Below, in pieces: positions 25,636 through 35,117 of a stretch of DNA of 64,000 bases. This DNA comes from Bacteroides sp. (GTDB lineage Bacteria; Bacteroidota; Bacteroidia; Bacteroidales; Bacteroidaceae). The notes below the pieces were generated by a model, which was not told where the DNA came from, did no database searches, and saw only the letters and a program-made list of their open reading frames with translations. The stretch spans positions 30,025-94,024 of the forward strand of contig NZ_JAQVBV010000022.1 in the NCBI RefSeq assembly GCF_028690125.1, written 5' to 3'. Within the stretch, counting starts at the first letter, position 1. Every line of letters begins with the position of its first letter. Both the position numbers and the translations under genes were made by a program.

Positions 25636-28600
25636 TGAAATTTGCCTTAACCGAATATTTCATAAAGCGCCCAACACTGTTCTGGTCGCTAATGGCGGCT
25701 TTACTCATTGCCGGAGTACTGTCTTTCATGCAAATGCCAAAACTTGAAGATCCCGCTATCGGAGTAAAACAAGCGATGGTTGTAATCGTTTACCCCGGTG
25801 CTACGGCACATGAAGTAGAATTACAAGTAGCGCAAGTCATGGAAGATGAATTGCGTACGATTCCTAATGTAAAGAAAATCAGTTCGGAATGTACAAAAGG
25901 GATGGCACAGATCACTGTTGAATTTCAGGAAACTGTATTGATGACAGCCATTGAGCAGCATTTCGACCAACTAAGACGTAAAGTGAGTGGTTCTGTAAAC
26001 AAACTTCCACAAGGATGCTATGAACCAATTGTGATTGACGACATGATGGATGTTTATGGTATGTTCTATGCATTGACTTCCGACGGTTACGAATATCCGG
26101 AAATGTATAAGTACGCCAAGATGATCCGCCGCGAATTACTCGGCATCAAAGGTGTAAAGAGAATCAATATTTACGGCAACCGGGATGAAGTAATCAACAT
26201 TACCCTATCGAAAGAAAAGATAGCACGCAACGGTATTATACCAACACAGATCATGAGTGTTCTGCAAGATGCTACCAAAACGGTGGATGCAGGAAGTTAT
26301 CAGGATGGTGACCAAAAGATACAACTGCGAATCACCAACCGTACTCAAAGTATGGAAGATGTCAAAAATCTGATTGTACAGACTTTAGACGGTAAACAAA
26401 TGCGCGTCGGAGATATTGCTGAAGTAGAACGTACCTACAAAGATCCACAAGAGAACGGATTCTTCGTGGACGGTGAACAAGCGCTGGCTATCTGTATCTC
26501 TATGGAGAATGATGCTATCGTGCCGGATGTTGGCAAAGCAGTAGAAAGCAAAATAAAAGAAATCATGCCAAACATACCGGCAGGAATGAACATGGAAAAA
26601 ATCTTTTTCCAACCGGATAAAGTAGACGAAGCAATCAGTTCATTCATGGTGAATCTGGTGGAATCTGTTCTTATTGTTATCATTGCACTGATCTTTACGA
26701 TGGGATTCCGAAGCGGATTGATTATTGGTGCAGGCCTAGTGCTTACCATTGCCGGGTCCTTCCCTATCCTATTGATGTGTGGAACTACATTGCAACGTAT
26801 TTCACTGGGTGCTTTCATCATTGCCATGGGTATGCTGGTGGATAATGCCATAGTTATCATTGACGGTATTCTGGTAGACCGTACACGAGGACTCGGACCG
26901 AAAGTCTACTTATATCGTATTTGTAAGGCTACTGCTATGCCGTTATTAGGAGCAACCTTAATTGCTGCTTCCGCTTTCCTGAATGTATTCCTATCGAAAG
27001 ATACTGCTGGAGAGTATGCACGTGACTTATTCCTCGTACTTTGTGTCAGCTTACTCGTCAGTTGGATCTTAGCATTGACTCAAGTTCCGATGTTTACCAA
27101 ATACATACTGCCACTTCATGTACGCAAAGTCGGATATGAAGAACAAATTGGTAAAATGCAACAAGTAGTCAGAAAGATTATTATCAAACTAATCAACTAC
27201 AAAAAGCTGACTATCGGGATATCGGTAGCTATTTTGGTATTATCATTTGTTGGTATGACCAAGATCAAGAATCTGTTCTTCCCTGACTTTAGTTACAAAC
27301 AGTTCGTCATCGAATACTTCACTCCTTATCAGACCAATCCCGAACAAGTGAAACAGGATTTGCTGGAAATGAGCAAACTAGTGAAAGAAAATCCGAATGT
27401 AGAACGGGTAGCTGCCTCAATGGGAAGTGCACCTGCCCGCTATTGTCTGGTTCGTCCCATGACAAGCGGTGGAGGTTGCTACGGAGAATTGATTATCGAT
27501 TGTCCAGATTATGAAACAGTGGTAGAAGAACTGCCGAAAATACGCCAACAATTGCGCGAACGTTATCCTGATGCCTATATCCGTGCACGAAAATACAACT
27601 TCTCTATATCTAGTACTCACACAGTCGAAGTGGAATTTACAGGTCCCGATCCTGCCGTACTGCGTGATCTTGCGCAACAAGCGGAAGTGATTATGCGCAA
27701 ATGCAAATATGTAGACGCTTATTCGGTACAAAATAACTGGAAGCCCACCGGCAAAGCACTCACTGCTCAATACATGGAGCAAGAAGCACGCCGTTCGGGT
27801 ATCAGTCGTGGCAATATTGGAAGCGCACTACAAGCGGCTACTGACGGAATGATCTGTGGAGTAATCAATGATCAAGACCAACAAGTGATGCTCAACTTCC
27901 TCATTCGGAATGCAGACGGAAGTAAAATTCAAGATCTGAATGATATTCCCGTATGGACAGATATCAATATCAAGGTAGATGATAATGATATTAACCAACT
28001 AATTACAGGAAGTAAAAGCTCGGATGCCATTCAGGATGATATGTACAAAAGTGCACCGATGAGCAACGTTACCCGTAATATCGATCTCGGCTGGGAGGAA
28101 CAAATGATACTTCGTGTGAACGGTTCTCGTCACATTGAAGCTGAATGCGACCCGGACTATACGCAATGGGAAGCTACTCCTGCAAAAGTAAAAGCGGACA
28201 TTGAAAATGAGATCAACAAGATTAAGTTACCCGAAGGTTATACTATGGGGTGGTCTGGTGAAATTGCCAAACAAGGTGACTCTATGGAAGGATTGATGAA
28301 GTATGGTCCAATCACCTTATTTATTATTCTCGCCATTTTACTGTTGCTATTTAGTAATTGGAAAAAAGTAATTCTTATCCTGCTTTGTTTCCCGTTCGTT
28401 TTTTGTGGCATCACACCGGCATTACTATTAAGCAAACAGCCATTCACGTTTATGGCAATCATCGGAGTCATGGGATTGATGGGAATGATGATTAAAAATG
28501 CGATAGTTCTGGTAGATGAAATCACTCGTTTGACGAATGAAGAGCAGCAGCATCCTTATGATGCAGTAATCAATGCTACAGTTTCACGTACACGCCCAGT

Positions 28601-28805
28601 TATAATGGCATCCGTTACCACGATTCTTGGTATGTTGCCACTAATCACGGATCCAATGTATGCTTCGATGGCAGTCACTATCATGAGCGGACTTGCTATG
28701 GGAACCATTATTACACTGGCACTTCTGCCTTTGTTCTACACGGCTTTCTTCCATATCACACCTCCTCGTACACGATCCAAAACAACTAAAACTATTAATG
28801 AATAA
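25635..28805 (+). CDS. RND-family efflux permease
   Basis: 1056 residues with twelve membrane segments and two large periplasmic loops, the AcrB/MexB arrangement. The proton-relay region of the first half reads GMLVDNAIVIIDG and the second half has MIKNAIVLVDE. It exports drugs, bile acids or lipophilic compounds using the proton gradient; the substrate cannot be told from sequence. Translation is coupled to the adaptor gene by a one-base overlap. No frame lesion. Confidence 0.95.
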   Translation: MKFALTEYFIKRPTLFWSLMAALLIAGVLSFMQMPKLEDPAIGVKQAMVVIVYPGATAHEVELQVAQVMEDELRTIPNVKKISSECTKGMAQITVEFQETVLMTAIEQHFDQLRRKVSGSVNKLPQGCYEPIVIDDMMDVYGMFYALTSDGYEYPEMYKYAKMIRRELLGIKGVKRINIYGNRDEVINITLSKEKIARNGIIPTQIMSVLQDATKTVDAGSYQDGDQKIQLRITNRTQSMEDVKNLIVQTLDGKQMRVGDIAEVERTYKDPQENGFFVDGEQALAICISMENDAIVPDVGKAVESKIKEIMPNIPAGMNMEKIFFQPDKVDEAISSFMVNLVESVLIVIIALIFTMGFRSGLIIGAGLVLTIAGSFPILLMCGTTLQRISLGAFIIAMGMLVDNAIVIIDGILVDRTRGLGPKVYLYRICKATAMPLLGATLIAASAFLNVFLSKDTAGEYARDLFLVLCVSLLVSWILALTQVPMFTKYILPLHVRKVGYEEQIGKMQQVVRKIIIKLINYKKLTIGISVAILVLSFVGMTKIKNLFFPDFSYKQFVIEYFTPYQTNPEQVKQDLLEMSKLVKENPNVERVAASMGSAPARYCLVRPMTSGGGCYGELIIDCPDYETVVEELPKIRQQLRERYPDAYIRARKYNFSISSTHTVEVEFTGPDPAVLRDLAQQAEVIMRKCKYVDAYSVQNNWKPTGKALTAQYMEQEARRSGISRGNIGSALQAATDGMICGVINDQDQQVMLNFLIRNADGSKIQDLNDIPVWTDINIKVDDNDINQLITGSKSSDAIQDDMYKSAPMSNVTRNIDLGWEEQMILRVNGSRHIEAECDPDYTQWEATPAKVKADIENEINKIKLPEGYTMGWSGEIAKQGDSMEGLMKYGPITLFIILAILLLLFSNWKKVILILLCFPFVFCGITPALLLSKQPFTFMAIIGVMGLMGMMIKNAIVLVDEITRLTNEEQQHPYDAVINATVSRTRPVIMASVTTILGMLPLITDPMYASMAVTIMSGLAMGTIITLALLPLFYTAFFHITPPRTRSKTTKTINE

Positions 28806-28823
28806 AAGAATATACCTGTATAT

Positions 28824-30116
28824 ATGAAAAAGACTATTTTATGGATAGCATTGGGGCTGGCAGTCAATCTGCCTGCCTCCGCCCAACTTCAACTTTCCCA
28901 AGCTGAATGCCGCAAAATGGCACTGAAGAATAATGAAGAAATGAAGATAGCGGAAAACTCTTATAAACAGGCGAAGCTAGATAAAGAAATTGCCCTTGCT
29001 TCGTATCTTCCCGAACTAGAAGGCTCGCTGACTAGTATCAGCCGCAAAGACATGGATCTGATGGGTGCTGAACTACAAATGCGTGGGACGTATATGGCAG
29101 GACTTACCTTGACTCAACCCATATTTACCGGTGGGAAAATCGTTGCTTCCAACAAACTTGCTAAAATCGGTGTAGACTGTGCGCAAGAATCACGCCGAAA
29201 AACGGAGATGAATATCATCGCAGAAGCTGATAATGCTTATTGGACATACATAGCAGTAGGGGAAAAAGTAAAACAGTTAGAAGCTTACCAAAAGCAACTG
29301 GATGAATTATACAATCAAATAGCCAAGAGTGTGGAAGTACAGATGGCTACCCAAGCCGACCTGTTGCGGGTAGACTCCAAACGCAGCCAGATACTATATC
29401 AATTGAAGAAAGCTAAAAATGGTGTCGAACTTTGCCGAATGTCCTTATGTAGTACACTTGGAATCGATATTCATACCACTATTCAGGTTACTGATACAAA
29501 TATAGAAATAAATTCACCTCAGCAATTAGAGGGTAGCATTCTCATACGTCCCGAATATAGATTGCTGTTAAATCAAGTAGAAGCCCAAAAGCAACAAGTC
29601 AAAATAGCACGTGCCGACATTCTCCCGACTTTCGGAATTTCCGCCCAGTATTCTTACTACGGGAATCTTAAACTCGCCGGACAGGCAGAAGATGGAACCC
29701 CTTTCAAACAAGAATACAAAGATGGTTCCCCCATGCTAATGGCATCCATCAGCGTTCCTCTATTCAGATGGGGGAAAGGGCTGAAAGGAATAAAAAGAGC
29801 AAAACTTGATTACCAAAACGCTCAGTTGGACTTGCAGAGAAACGAACGTTTACTCAATATTGAGTTACAACAGGCTATTCAGAATGTAACAGACGGCTAC
29901 AACTTAGTGGAAACTGCCAATATCGGAATATCACAAGCAGCGGAAAACTTACGTAATATGCAAAACAATTACGATGTAAGTATGTGCACATTAACCGATT
30001 TATTAGATGCACAAGCACAATGGCAGGAAGCATACAGCAACCAGATTGAAGCAAAGACTCAGTATAAGATTTACGAATCAGAATATATGAGAGTTTCGGG
30101 ACAATTGAAACCTTAA
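28824..30116 (+). CDS. TolC-family outer-membrane efflux channel
   Basis: 430 residues, signal peptide (cleavage near PASAQ), then two repeats of the TolC/OEP fold with long coiled helices. Typical strings are LSQAECRKMALKNNEEMKIAENSYKQAKLDKEIA at the start of repeat one and GGKIVASNKLAK, and SVPLFRWGKGLKGIKRAKLDYQNA in repeat two. It completes the tripartite pump with the two upstream genes, 18 bp behind the permease. Confidence 0.94.
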   Translation: MKKTILWIALGLAVNLPASAQLQLSQAECRKMALKNNEEMKIAENSYKQAKLDKEIALASYLPELEGSLTSISRKDMDLMGAELQMRGTYMAGLTLTQPIFTGGKIVASNKLAKIGVDCAQESRRKTEMNIIAEADNAYWTYIAVGEKVKQLEAYQKQLDELYNQIAKSVEVQMATQADLLRVDSKRSQILYQLKKAKNGVELCRMSLCSTLGIDIHTTIQVTDTNIEINSPQQLEGSILIRPEYRLLLNQVEAQKQQVKIARADILPTFGISAQYSYYGNLKLAGQAEDGTPFKQEYKDGSPMLMASISVPLFRWGKGLKGIKRAKLDYQNAQLDLQRNERLLNIELQQAIQNVTDGYNLVETANIGISQAAENLRNMQNNYDVSMCTLTDLLDAQAQWQEAYSNQIEAKTQYKIYESEYMRVSGQLKP

Positions 30117-30198
30117 ATCTAAGTAGAACGTAGTCTTTAAAAAAGAAACTTTGTTTTCAATCCTACGTTAGCTATCTGCATAAAAGCAGCACTTCTAT

Positions 30199-30285
30199 AA
30201 ATCAGATGCAAACTTATCATAGTCTCTCCGTTCATCGAAGCTCTGGACGATAGAGTTTAGACTATGATTAAGTTGCAACTGATTT
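30199..30285. repeat. Long imperfect hairpin downstream of the efflux operon
   Basis: Two 27-bp arms (30199-30225 and 30259-30285) are inverted copies with 23 of 27 positions matching; the loop is 33 nt and contains a smaller ATCG/CGAT stem. No U-run follows, so it is not a textbook terminator. It may be the operon end, an RNA element or a miniature mobile-element remnant. In the rest of 30117-30681 I see only a 21-codon frame (30494-30559, +) with a TATTTTCG box upstream, possibly the beginning of a lost gene. Confidence 0.5.
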
Positions 30286-30681
30286 GATCTCTAAAACTCT
30301 TCCACTTTCTATTTAAAACGAGGAACATTAAAAAGAATTTTATATTATTATGGTGCCCACCATTCCTCATTGTAAATCACAGAAAGTCAATAATTAGACA
30401 AAAGATCTTCATTATCAATATAATTAGAAAGAAAAATAGAAAACTTTCATCTTAATTTCTCTATTTTCGTACAACCCTACATTTATAGATGTTATGAAAT
30501 ACACAATCTACCCGTTGGCGAAATTAAATCAGGACATATTTAACTTTCTCAATTGGTAACTAAAATTAAAATACAATGAATTTTCAAGGCAAGTACGAGG
30601 TTTAATAAATAACAGCCTTGAAATCATATCAACAAATACTTAATAAATCTATAACCTATCAGACAAAAGGTTTGTAATATA

Positions 30682-32700
30682 TTAATCGTTAGAAAGCGTA
30701 TACAGTTCATTAGAGCAGTCTGATATTATTGAAAGGAAACGTTCGTACTGCTTCAAAATGTCGCTTATAACCTCTTCCTTTGTGAAATATTGGATGTCAT
30801 ATCCTTTTCTTCCATCATTGAAATAGGTTACGGGAATGTATACCTTTTCGTCGCCAATTTCAGGAGCATTCTCTTCATTTATTAAATAATCAGAAATAGT
30901 TTTGGGTTGCGCCTTAACGCCATACTTGAAGTTCATCAAGCTATTATGAACTATCTCCAATTCAATACCTGTTTTTGATGGGATTATATCTGTCATCTTG
31001 GCTTCAATTCCATTAGCTTTCAATTCTGCAATCAAATCTTTAAATGCAGGAACAACAGTTGTTTCAATAAATTTCTTCACATCTCTCTTTTTTGAGTAGG
31101 TAAGAATTCTCTCCAGTCTCTCTTTCCACAACCGACCTGACCAATATGAAGTAGAATGAGAAAATTTGGTGGAGTGATACCTCGCATCTATATTTAGTGC
31201 TTTTAGCAGGTTGTAACAGAACATAAGCATTAGTACCGCAAAAGGTAGAGCTGCGACCAAAGTCATTGTCTGTAATGAATCTAAACCACCAAGGCTTAAT
31301 AAGCTCAAAGAAAGACCGGCTAACAGTACTCCCCAAAAAATATTTTGCCATTTAGGAGAGGTTTTAGCATTTTTAGTGGCAATATTGTTCATTACATAGA
31401 TACCGGAATCGGCTGATGTAATGAAAAATATACATATAATAAAAAGTGTAAATGTAGTAGTGATGGTTTCTAAGGGTAACTGCTTTAGAAAACTAAAAAG
31501 CAGTATTTCGGGCTGACTGACAAGAGAGCTCAGGGCTCCTTCTGACTGATGCTGTTCCATCCATATGGCTGTATTTCCGAATATAGTCATCCATAAAAAG
31601 TTAAACAATGAAGGAATCAATATGACGGCAAAGATAAATTCACGGATAGTTCGTCCTTTGGATATTTTGGCAATGAACAGCCCCACGTAAGGAGACCATG
31701 AAATCCACCATGCCCAATATAATATTGTCCACCCTGAGAACCACCCTTGACGGCCCGGCTCATAGGAATAGGTATTAAATGTTAACGATATAAAGTTACT
31801 GAAGTAGTTGCCTATCCCTTCAGAAAAAGTACCTAATAAATATACTGTAGGACCTGCGAAAAGAATGAATAGCATTAGGATAACGGCTGTAGATATATTT
31901 ATCTGGCTTAAAAGTTTGACTCCTTTCCCTAATCCTGTGATGCTTGAAATAATGGATATGAGCATTATGACCACGACAATCATTGCTTGGTGAGGGAAAC
32001 TATTTTGTGGCATAATCCCCATATTTGCAAGACCTGCATTGAGCTGTACAACACCAAATCCTAAAGTAGTTGCCAAACCAAAGAAAGTACTGCACAAGGC
32101 AAATACATCAATTATGTTTCCTAAACGACCATGTATTTTATCCTTTAGCATAGGATAGAAAACACTGCGCAAAGACAATGGCAATTTATATCGGTACGTA
32201 AAATAGGCCAATGAAAGCCCTACAACGGCGTAAATAGCCCATGCATGTAGACCCCAATGGAAAAATGTATATAGTTGAGCTTCTTTAGCGCGTTCGGCTA
32301 AAGACAGGGTTTCACTGGCAGGATTCGCATAGTGCGATATCGGTTCTGCTACACCAAAGTACATTAATCCGATTCCCATTCCCGCCGCAAACAACATCGC
32401 AACCCAAGAGAAGAATGAGTATTCAGGTTTCTGGTCGTCACTGCCCAACTTGGTTTTGCCATGTTTACTTAGCGCCAAAGAGATAAGAAATATGACAAAA
32501 ACAGTAACGGATATAACATAAAACCAACTTAAATTGGCAAAAATCTGTTCTTTGATTATTGAAAGTACAATTTGTGCTTTAACAGGAAACAATCCGCAAA
32601 ATAAGGATATGCCGACAATAAACATCAGGCTGGGAATAGCTACTGATTTAACAAAGGTTGATTTGAGTTCGAATTTTTCGTGTAATTTGAGTTTAATCAT
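30682..32700 (-). CDS. BCCT-family betaine/choline transporter, BetT-like
   Basis: 672 residues. Twelve membrane segments cover about residues 15-515, followed by a cytoplasmic C-terminal extension of about 150 residues like that of E. coli BetT. BCCT signatures are FAAGMGIGLMYFGVAEP and GWTILYWAWWISWSPYVGLF. It probably imports glycine betaine, choline or a related compatible solute. The long C-terminus is associated with osmotic sensing in the family. It has its own consensus promoter 184 bp upstream and an unusually long leader. It stands alone, without bet genes. Other osmotic genes occur 20-30 kb downstream. Confidence 0.88.
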   Translation of the reverse strand: MIKLKLHEKFELKSTFVKSVAIPSLMFIVGISLFCGLFPVKAQIVLSIIKEQIFANLSWFYVISVTVFVIFLISLALSKHGKTKLGSDDQKPEYSFFSWVAMLFAAGMGIGLMYFGVAEPISHYANPASETLSLAERAKEAQLYTFFHWGLHAWAIYAVVGLSLAYFTYRYKLPLSLRSVFYPMLKDKIHGRLGNIIDVFALCSTFFGLATTLGFGVVQLNAGLANMGIMPQNSFPHQAMIVVVIMLISIISSITGLGKGVKLLSQINISTAVILMLFILFAGPTVYLLGTFSEGIGNYFSNFISLTFNTYSYEPGRQGWFSGWTILYWAWWISWSPYVGLFIAKISKGRTIREFIFAVILIPSLFNFLWMTIFGNTAIWMEQHQSEGALSSLVSQPEILLFSFLKQLPLETITTTFTLFIICIFFITSADSGIYVMNNIATKNAKTSPKWQNIFWGVLLAGLSLSLLSLGGLDSLQTMTLVAALPFAVLMLMFCYNLLKALNIDARYHSTKFSHSTSYWSGRLWKERLERILTYSKKRDVKKFIETTVVPAFKDLIAELKANGIEAKMTDIIPSKTGIELEIVHNSLMNFKYGVKAQPKTISDYLINEENAPEIGDEKVYIPVTYFNDGRKGYDIQYFTKEEVISDILKQYERFLSIISDCSNELYTLSND

Positions 32701-32883
32701 TTGTATTTATTTTGAATTTACTGATTTAGTATAGTAATGCTAAATTAATAATAGCCAAAGTTGTTCAACCTTAGCATATTGTTTTAATCTCCTTAAATTA
32801 TTTGGGAGTAATCCGACTACCGATATTAGTACAATGCTGACGTTAGATAAGAAGAAATACTATCGTTTCTTTATATATATCAG

Positions 32884-32915
32884 CAAATATACGATTTTTT
32901 ACGATGGTATCCAAA
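32884..32915 (-). promoter_or_regulatory. Consensus promoter of the BetT-like gene
   Basis: Minus strand TTTG (32915-32912), 20 bp, TATATTTG (32891-32884): perfect Bacteroides -33/-7. The predicted transcript starts near 32877, leaving about 175 nt of leader before the ATG at 32700. Confidence 0.78.
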
Positions 32916-33074
32916 ATTATGGAGCCTATTGGTTAGGACTAAAATAAAAGCATTACGCTGTTTAGTTCGAATACAGTTCATGCACGAGGTGTGAATATTT
33001 TTAAATAAACGGTTCTGCCGTCCAATCTTGTTTCGACGTTAAGAGCCCGTGAATAAGGTGAGTTCGAGAATTGA

Positions 33075-33272
33075 TTAGAATAAAGTAAACTGCCTATCAA
33101 CCGCTTTTTTCAGGTTGATAGACGGTTTTTTGAGAAAGAAATAATATGTAGTAGCGCGCAACAGATTCACCGCAAAATAATGAAATGACCTATACCTTGA
33201 ATATTCCATTTGTGCTATATTCTTAAGTTCATCATTAATGGTTTCAATAATGGCGCTTTTTCTGAGTAATAT
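33075..33272 (-). pseudogene. C-terminal remnant of an IS982-family transposase
   Basis: An open 65-codon stretch without a start reads ILLRKSAIIETINDELKN, then a HxRY-type segment (MEYSRYRSFHYFAVNLL) and a lysine-rich end with KKPSI. The strings R-K-x-A-I-I-E-T-x-N-D-E-L-K-N and R-H/Y-R-S are those of the IS982 transposase C-terminus. Everything upstream is lost and a stop precedes it at 33273-33275. No terminal inverted repeat was recognised. It is a fossil, not mobile. Confidence 0.72.
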
Positions 33273-33320
33273 TCAATCCGATGCTTTCATGATTGCTCCT
33301 TTTTACCTTGTTTTGAGGAT

Positions 33321-33500
33321 TTATTTATCAACTGCTGATTCTACTCTTACCTCATCTCTTTGAGGAAGAAGAACGACTAAATTTCCTTGGTAAGTAGTAA
33401 TTTTCAGTATAGGGTTAAAGTCTGAATCTGTTGTAGCAATAATAAGCATATCGGCAAATTCATACTCGTAATCTTCTTGTAAAGCTATCTGATCCCAAAT
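33321..33500 (-). pseudogene. C-terminal remnant resembling a NYN/PIN-like nuclease domain
   Basis: A 59-codon open stretch with no start includes FADMLIIATTDSDFNPI, then ITTYQGNLVVLLPQR, and ends SAVDK. The pattern 'hhhhx(S/T)xDSDFxPhhx...G..Vhhhx' is that of NYN (LabA/DUF88-like) domains. The beginning is missing. It lies directly beside the IS982 fragment, so both belong to one decayed patch. The family call is tentative; the coding character is more certain. The whole region 32916-33524 otherwise holds nothing that I can identify. Confidence 0.5.
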
Positions 33501-33524
33501 TTATTCATTTCTATTTGAAATATA

Positions 33525-34040
33525 TCATTTACTTTCCAGACTTATACCAGAAGGCAAATGCATTTGATAAGCAATACGTTCTGTACCATTCTTCACGTAA
33601 ATAATACCACAACGCTGGAAGCCGTACTTCGTTAAAATGTATTGCATCACTTTATTATCGCGATGTGTATCCACACGAATATTGTCACAACGTTGAAAGC
33701 ACCAATCGAAACAGGCTTCCGATACTCCTTTTTGTTTACCGCTTGTAGCCATTCGATGAATCACTCCGTAAGGTTTATCAGTGAGCCAAGTGCCATCATA
33801 GATATGCTGATAGGTAGGATCCTCTCCTAATATAAAACAAAAAGTTCCCAAAATTTCACCTTGTTCGTCTGTACAAACGAAGCTATGAGCATCTTCGATC
33901 TCTTGACGAATCAGGGTGTCAGAAGGATAACCATCTATCCATTGAGTAGCATTCCCATTTGCACGCATAAAGGCACGGGCATAATCATAAATATCCATTA
34001 CGATAGAAAGGTCTTTCAGTTCAGTAACTCTGATTTTCAT
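33525..34040 (-). CDS. GNAT-family N-acetyltransferase
   Basis: 171 residues with the GNAT layout: MKIRVTELKDLSIVMDIYDYARAFM (strand 1 and helix), EILGTFCFILGED (strands 4-5 equivalent), GVIHRMATSGKQKGVSEACFDWCF in place of the acetyl-CoA loop, and a C-terminal MQYILTKYGFQRCGIIYV. The acetyl-CoA loop lacks the usual R-G-x-G-x-A pattern, so activity is probable but not certain. Substrate unknown. Confidence 0.8.
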   Translation of the reverse strand: MKIRVTELKDLSIVMDIYDYARAFMRANGNATQWIDGYPSDTLIRQEIEDAHSFVCTDEQGEILGTFCFILGEDPTYQHIYDGTWLTDKPYGVIHRMATSGKQKGVSEACFDWCFQRCDNIRVDTHRDNKVMQYILTKYGFQRCGIIYVKNGTERIAYQMHLPSGISLESK

Positions 34041-34082
34041 TGTTCAATCGATTATTAAAAAGTGAGGATAGATAATAAGATA

Positions 34083-35117
34083 TTATTCATTGATCGCACC
34101 GCAATGTGCACACACACCTTTTTCTTTTATTTTCTCTCCGCAATGACCGCAACGGTATTTATAACCGATATTTCGATGGACTTTTTTTGCAAACACCCAG
34201 ACAAAAAGGGCTAAGAAAAAATAACCGATATAAATATGAGTCATCAGGATAAAGAAGAAATAACAGAAGATGCAGCAAGACATTAGCCCAAGCAAATAAA
34301 AGATGGCTGCTGCCGGAGTCAATTGACGAAACAGGTCATCGAGTACCGCCAAGACAACAATTAGAAAAAGCCAGATACTCAACAAAAAGATGGAAAGTAT
34401 AAAGGGAACTTTAAAAGGAGATAACGTCGGATTGTAATAAAAATGTTCCCATGTGCCCGGTACGAAAACTTGTATAGATTCATAGATCGTAGCACTGAAT
34501 GCCATCAATAAGCACAAGAACAATGGATAAATGCTAGCGATATCATTAAAGTATACCAGCTGCAATTGCTTACGACGAAAAGCACGAAACAGATATACTC
34601 CAACAAACAATGCAAAGATAATCACAAAATATGAGGCATGGGTATTACTAAAGAGATGAATTGCTTGCGAAATACTATCTGTAGGTACAAAAGCCTTTTT
34701 CAATTCTGCCTCTCGTATCCACCCTTGTTCATCCTGCGTATGTGCCAATTTCACCCAAACACTATCTACACTATCGGCAGAATGTACGGCAAACTCGGCT
34801 ACTACAACACGGTCTCCTTTATATAATGTGATGTACTTTTCTTTAATGGGCAAACACTCCAATACCGAAGAATCTGCCATTACTTCCAAATTTGTATTCC
34901 ATGTATAATGTCGTTCGTAAAGATACTGCAAAGAGTCCTTTATCTTTTGCGGTATCTCTTCCGAAGATAGATTGGGGTGAGAGTAATAGCAGGAGGAAAG
35001 GGATAAGATACCAAACAGTAAATTCATCACAAAACGACAAAAAGCGATACCGGATTTCTTCTTTCGAGAATCAACCTCTGTACTACTTCGTTCTATTCTG
35101 TAATGAAATATCCTCAT
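34083..35117 (-). CDS. Membrane zinc-ribbon protein with SH3-like segment
   Basis: About 344 residues. After a short basic N-terminus there is a hydrophobic segment with a possible lipobox (FGILSLSSC), an SH3-like periplasmic part (KEKYITLYKGDRVVVAEF ... WVKLAHTQDEQGWI), four or five membrane segments, and a C-terminal zinc ribbon CGHCGEKIKEKGVCAHCG. The start at 35117 is preferred over 35153 because its ATG overlaps the stop of the U32 gene (ATGA), a coupling arrangement. I do not recognise a named family. Last gene of metA - U32 - this gene. Confidence 0.7.
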   Translation of the reverse strand: MRIFHYRIERSSTEVDSRKKKSGIAFCRFVMNLLFGILSLSSCYYSHPNLSSEEIPQKIKDSLQYLYERHYTWNTNLEVMADSSVLECLPIKEKYITLYKGDRVVVAEFAVHSADSVDSVWVKLAHTQDEQGWIREAELKKAFVPTDSISQAIHLFSNTHASYFVIIFALFVGVYLFRAFRRKQLQLVYFNDIASIYPLFLCLLMAFSATIYESIQVFVPGTWEHFYYNPTLSPFKVPFILSIFLLSIWLFLIVVLAVLDDLFRQLTPAAAIFYLLGLMSCCIFCYFFFILMTHIYIGYFFLALFVWVFAKKVHRNIGYKYRCGHCGEKIKEKGVCAHCGAINE

